This document shows, in pieces, positions 7,699 to 10,047 of a DNA stretch of 10,047 nucleotides (position 1 is the first letter of the stretch; every line of letters begins with the position of its first letter). The notes beneath the pieces are model-generated. The model did not search any database, was not told the origin of the DNA, and saw only the letters and a program-made list of their open reading frames with translations. Location: NCBI GenBank assembly GCA_937975235.1, contig CALJUZ010000107.1, positions 1-10,047 on the forward strand. The letters are read 5' to 3'. This DNA is from CALJUZ01 sp003387805. Its GTDB lineage: Bacteria; Bacillota; Limnochordia; Limnochordales; ZCTH02-B6. A program made the translations under genes and the position numbers.

Positions 7699-8169
7699 AT
7701 GGACGATCGGGCGGTGCCGTCGGTAGGCGCCATCGCGCCGGACTTTACGCTGCTGGACGTCGACGGCAGCCCCGTCCGTCTGTCCGAGTACCGGGGGGAC
7801 AGCTGCGTCGTCCTGTACTTCATGCGGGCCTTCGGCTGCCTGCCGTGCCGGGCCCACGCCCGGCGGCTGTCGGCGCAAAAAATCCGGCTTAAGAGCTACG
7901 GGGCGGCGGTGGCGGTCATTGGTCCCGGCACCCGCGAAGAGGCGGCGAAACTGGCGGCCAAGATGAAAAAGCCGATTCCGGTGCTGGCCGACGAGACCGG
8001 CGAGGTGGCGGCCGCGTACGGCTTCCGCCGCGTGCTGTTCCGCACGGTTTTGCAGAGCGGCACCGTCGTTGTCGACCGGGACGGGGTCATCCGCTACATG
8101 CGGCGGGTGACAAACCCGTCCGCGTCGCTGGACGAGGACGGGCTCTTCCTGGCGCTGCGCCATCTCTAG
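7699..8169 (+). CDS. Peroxiredoxin-like / AhpC-TSA redoxin with CxxC site
   Basis: A single thioredoxin-fold domain of 156 residues, expected to be a cytosolic thiol peroxidase or thiol-disulfide oxidoreductase. No signal peptide is seen. The family pattern is clear: GAIAPDFTLLDVDGSPVRLSEYRGD (10-34), the strand VVLYFMRAFGCLPCRAHARRL (37-57), PVLADETGEVAAAYG (94-108), and the closing strand TVVVDRDGVIRYMRRV (122-137). Cys47 and Cys50 form a CLPC motif at the peroxidatic position. The classical PxxxTxxC peroxiredoxin motif is not met, since the residue three before Cys47 is Ala44, so peroxidase activity is less certain than the fold. The FGCxxCR arrangement resembles the AhpC/TSA_2 and PRXL2-like group. 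The ATG has AAAGGGGGG seven bases upstream. It lies 68 bp after the peptidase and may be co-transcribed. Confidence 0.87.
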   Translation: MDDRAVPSVGAIAPDFTLLDVDGSPVRLSEYRGDSCVVLYFMRAFGCLPCRAHARRLSAQKIRLKSYGAAVAVIGPGTREEAAKLAAKMKKPIPVLADETGEVAAAYGFRRVLFRTVLQSGTVVVDRDGVIRYMRRVTNPSASLDEDGLFLALRHL

Positions 8170-8190
8170 CCGGTCTTTTGAAACGGTCGC

Positions 8191-8222
8191 TTTTCAAGGC
8201 GGCCCTTTTTCAAGGCGGCCCT
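8191..8222 (+). repeat. Perfect 16-bp tandem duplication in the intergenic gap
   Basis: TTTTCAAGGCGGCCCT occurs twice without a gap (8191-8206, 8207-8222), in the 99-bp space between the redox gene and the glycosidase. The unit is not a multiple of three, as expected outside coding sequence. No promoter or terminator could be tied to it. Confidence 0.9.
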
Positions 8223-8256
8223 CACGGGAAACGCACCGAGCGGCCGCCGGCTTCAC

Positions 8257-8261
8257 GGAGG
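8257..8261 (+). promoter_or_regulatory. Shine-Dalgarno of the phosphodiester glycosidase gene
   Basis: GGAGG lies seven bases before the GTG at 8269 and supports that start. The start in turn gives a full N-region, hydrophobic core and cleavage site for the signal peptide. Confidence 0.85.
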
Positions 8262-8268
8262 ATTCATC

Positions 8269-10047
8269 GTGGCGGGTTTGTTTGCTGTCCGAAGGAAGAC
8301 GTCCGGGTGGAACGCAGCGCTCGGCGGTGGGCGCCGGACGGGTGGGTCCGCCCGCTTTTTGATCGCAATTCTTGCCGTGCTCTTGTCCGCGGGTGCCGCC
8401 GTGGCGGACGCCGCGCTGGAAACCGTCGCGGCGCACGACGCGCTGGAAGCCGCCTGGACGCCCGTGGGACCGGGGGTTCACTATGCCGTCGTCGCTTGGT
8501 CCGCGGAGGATGCCGCGCAGACGGTGCACGTGCTGCGGGTGGAGCGGGGCCAGCGGTACGTCCGCCTGGCGGCGTCTTTGGGACGCGGCCAGGTGGAAGG
8601 CACGGAGTCGGTGCTGACCCAGGCGCTGCGCCTGAACGCCGCGGGCTTGCCAGGCAACAGTGGGGCGTTGGCTATGGGCGCGCCTTTGGCCGGAAGCGCG
8701 GCTTCTGCCGGCGGAGGAGGGCCGGCGGCCGTGGTCGGCGGCGTAAACGCGGACTTCTTCGCCTCGTCGCCGACGCCGGGCCTTCCCATCGGGTTGCACG
8801 TCCAAGGCGGCGAGGTCGTCGTCAGCCCGGCGGGCCGCCCCGTGTTTGCGGTGCTGCGGGACGGCCGGCCGGTCATCGGCGTGCCGCAGCTGGCGGGCGC
8901 GGTGTGGAGGGAGCAGCCGTCCGGCGCCGCGTTCGGCGCTCCGTCCGGCGCGGCGACCGGCGCCGCGGGCGACGGCGGAGGGGGCTTGGCCGCCGCGGGC
9001 GGCTTCGACGACCTGCTGGTGCGGGCCTCCATCACCGAGGTGAACCGCCCGCCCAACGGCCTCGGCCTGGTGCTCTACACGCCTCGCTTCGGGACCGAAA
9101 CGCCGCCGCTTCAGGGCACGGTGGTAACGCTGCGGGGCGTCATCGGCCCGCTGGAGAGCGGCCGGGTGTACTCGGGCGTGGTGGCACGGAAGGAAGAGGG
9201 ACGGGTCGGCGCGCCGGTGCGGGCGGCCATTCCCGCCGACGGCGTGGTGCTGGCCGGGCGGGGCCCGGCGGAGGTCTTGCTGGAGGACCTGTCGCTCGGC
9301 GAGTGGCTGCAGTTTCAGGTGGAGCTGCTGCCTCCCTTCGACCAGACGGCCGAGGCGGTGGCCGGCTGGCCCGTTCTCATCGAGAACGGCGTCGTGCAGC
9401 CGCTGAACGGTTCGGACACGCTGGTGGCGGGCCGGCACCCGCGCACCGCGCTCGGCTTCAACGACGAATACTTGTTCCTGGTGGCGGCCGACGGGCGCCA
9501 GCCGGGGTACGCCGACGGCATGACGCTGGCCGAGCTGGCCGAGTTCATGGCGGCCTTGGGCGCCACGGAGGCCGTCAATCTGGACGGCGGCGGCTCCACC
9601 ACGATGGTGCTGCGGCCGCCGGGCGAGGAACGGCCCGTCGTGGTGAACCGGCCGTCCGACGGCCATGAGCGGGTGGTGGCCAACGCGCTGTTCGTCGTCA
9701 GCACCGCACCGCCGGGCCCTCTGGCCACGTTGCACGTGCGTCCCGCGGCGCCGGCGGTGCTGGCGGGCGCGACGCTGCCGCTGCAAGTGCTGGGTCTGGA
9801 CGTCCACAACAATCCCGTGGCGGTGGAACCGGCGGCGGTGACGTGGACCGTCGGCGGCGACGAACACGCCGCCGGGGCCGCCCTCTTCGGGCTGCCGGCG
9901 ACCGAACCCGGAATCTTGACGGTCACCGCCCGGGCCGGCGCCGCGGCGGCGACGGTGCCTATCGAAGTGGTAGCGCCGGAAGCCATCGCCCGCATCGAGC
10001 TCATCCCGGACATGCTGCACTTGGCGGCGGGCGAGAGCGCGTCGTTT
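8269..10047 (+). CDS. Secreted phosphodiester glycosidase family protein (NAGPA/DUF2233) with Ig-like domains, 3'-truncated
   Basis: The frame stays open for 593 codons to the window edge; no stop is seen. Residues 1-29 are a basic N-region. FLIAILAVLLSAGAAVADA (30-48) is a signal peptide with probable cleavage after AVA (46), so the protein is exported. The catalytic domain (about 65-478) has the family motifs GGVNADFF (157-164), HPRTALGF (390-397), VNLDGGGSTTMVL (436-448) and RVVANALFV (468-476). The family includes the mammalian uncovering enzyme, which removes GlcNAc from a phosphodiester; the bacterial substrate, perhaps a cell-surface phosphodiester-linked sugar, is not known. From 484 onward is an Ig-like/Big domain (ATLHVRPAAPAVLAGATLPL...VTWTV...), and a second begins at about 573 (ARIELIPDMLHLAAGES). 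Gly/Ala-rich inserts lie at 129-152 and 215-245. Start: GTG with GGAGG seven bases upstream. Confidence 0.9.
   Translation, partial: MAGLFAVRRKTSGWNAALGGGRRTGGSARFLIAILAVLLSAGAAVADAALETVAAHDALEAAWTPVGPGVHYAVVAWSAEDAAQTVHVLRVERGQRYVRLAASLGRGQVEGTESVLTQALRLNAAGLPGNSGALAMGAPLAGSAASAGGGGPAAVVGGVNADFFASSPTPGLPIGLHVQGGEVVVSPAGRPVFAVLRDGRPVIGVPQLAGAVWREQPSGAAFGAPSGAATGAAGDGGGGLAAAGGFDDLLVRASITEVNRPPNGLGLVLYTPRFGTETPPLQGTVVTLRGVIGPLESGRVYSGVVARKEEGRVGAPVRAAIPADGVVLAGRGPAEVLLEDLSLGEWLQFQVELLPPFDQTAEAVAGWPVLIENGVVQPLNGSDTLVAGRHPRTALGFNDEYLFLVAADGRQPGYADGMTLAELAEFMAALGATEAVNLDGGGSTTMVLRPPGEERPVVVNRPSDGHERVVANALFVVSTAPPGPLATLHVRPAAPAVLAGATLPLQVLGLDVHNNPVAVEPAAVTWTVGGDEHAAGAALFGLPATEPGILTVTARAGAAAATVPIEVVAPEAIARIELIPDMLHLAAGESASF
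8917..8964 (+). repeat. 24-bp tandem duplication in a glycosidase loop
   Basis: Two adjacent 24-bp units (8917-8940, 8941-8964) match at 20 of 24 bases and code for PSGAAFGA-PSGAATGA (217-232). They make up the first half of a flexible Gly/Ala-rich loop inside the catalytic domain. Confidence 0.85.

Noticed and set aside
8178..8197. TTGAAA/TTTCAA inverted repeat after the redox gene
   Set aside because: Six weak base pairs with no GC stem or following T-run in the right place; better explained by the adjacent 16-bp duplication.
8178..9668. Long plus-strand open frame of 496 codons
   Set aside because: Arg/Gly-rich composition with no domain motifs. It overlaps, out of frame, the glycosidase gene starting at 8269, which has a ribosome site, a signal peptide and conserved catalytic motifs.
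8194..10020. Long minus-strand open frame of 608 codons
   Set aside because: His/Arg/Gln-rich antisense shadow of the glycosidase, a common artefact in GC-rich coding DNA with third-position G/C.

Overview
This GC-rich window (about 70% by eye) most resembles a high-GC, probably thermophilic or compost-type Firmicute of the Symbiobacterium/Thermaerobacter/Limnochordia kind. The evidence is canonical AAGGAGG-type Shine-Dalgarno sites, frequent GTG starts, the folate-dependent tRNA methyltransferase TrmFO, a BioY biotin S-component, and a secreted phosphodiester glycosidase with Ig-like repeats. The assignment is inferred from gene content and was not tested by search.

Layout. (i) 1-3154, plus strand: the 3' part of birA (biotin protein ligase, start lies left of the window), bioY (biotin uptake) and trmFO (tRNA m5U54 methyltransferase). 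The genes overlap or abut and probably form one transcript. (ii) 3228-5197, minus strand: a PfkB-family kinase followed by psuG. By context this is the pseudouridine salvage pair: the kinase makes pseudouridine 5'-phosphate and PsuG splits it to uracil and ribose 5-phosphate. (iii) 5372-8169, plus strand: a cytosolic S9-family serine peptidase, divergent from the kinase, then a small peroxiredoxin/thioredoxin-fold protein with a CxxC site. (iv) 8269 to the right edge, plus strand: a secreted phosphodiester glycosidase (NAGPA/DUF2233 family) with C-terminal Ig-like domains. It has no stop in the window, so an ORF caller that needs a stop will miss it and report antisense or off-frame shadows instead.

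BirA and BioY form a coherent biotin uptake/attachment pair. TrmFO and the PsuG/kinase pair both concern modified RNA nucleosides but sit in separate, convergent transcription units. The peptidase, redox protein and glycosidase are not obviously linked to them.

I see no new mobile, defence or biosynthetic system here. The most unusual structure is a series of at least seven short tandem duplications (12, 15, 18, 24 and 30 bp inside genes, always multiples of three; 16 and 25/26 bp outside or across a gene end). They expand linkers, termini and gene ends in almost every gene. The largest is a seven-copy 15-bp array coding for the N-terminus of BioY, beside a related three-copy 12-bp array at the end of birA. 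No tRNA, rRNA, CRISPR or insertion sequence was seen.
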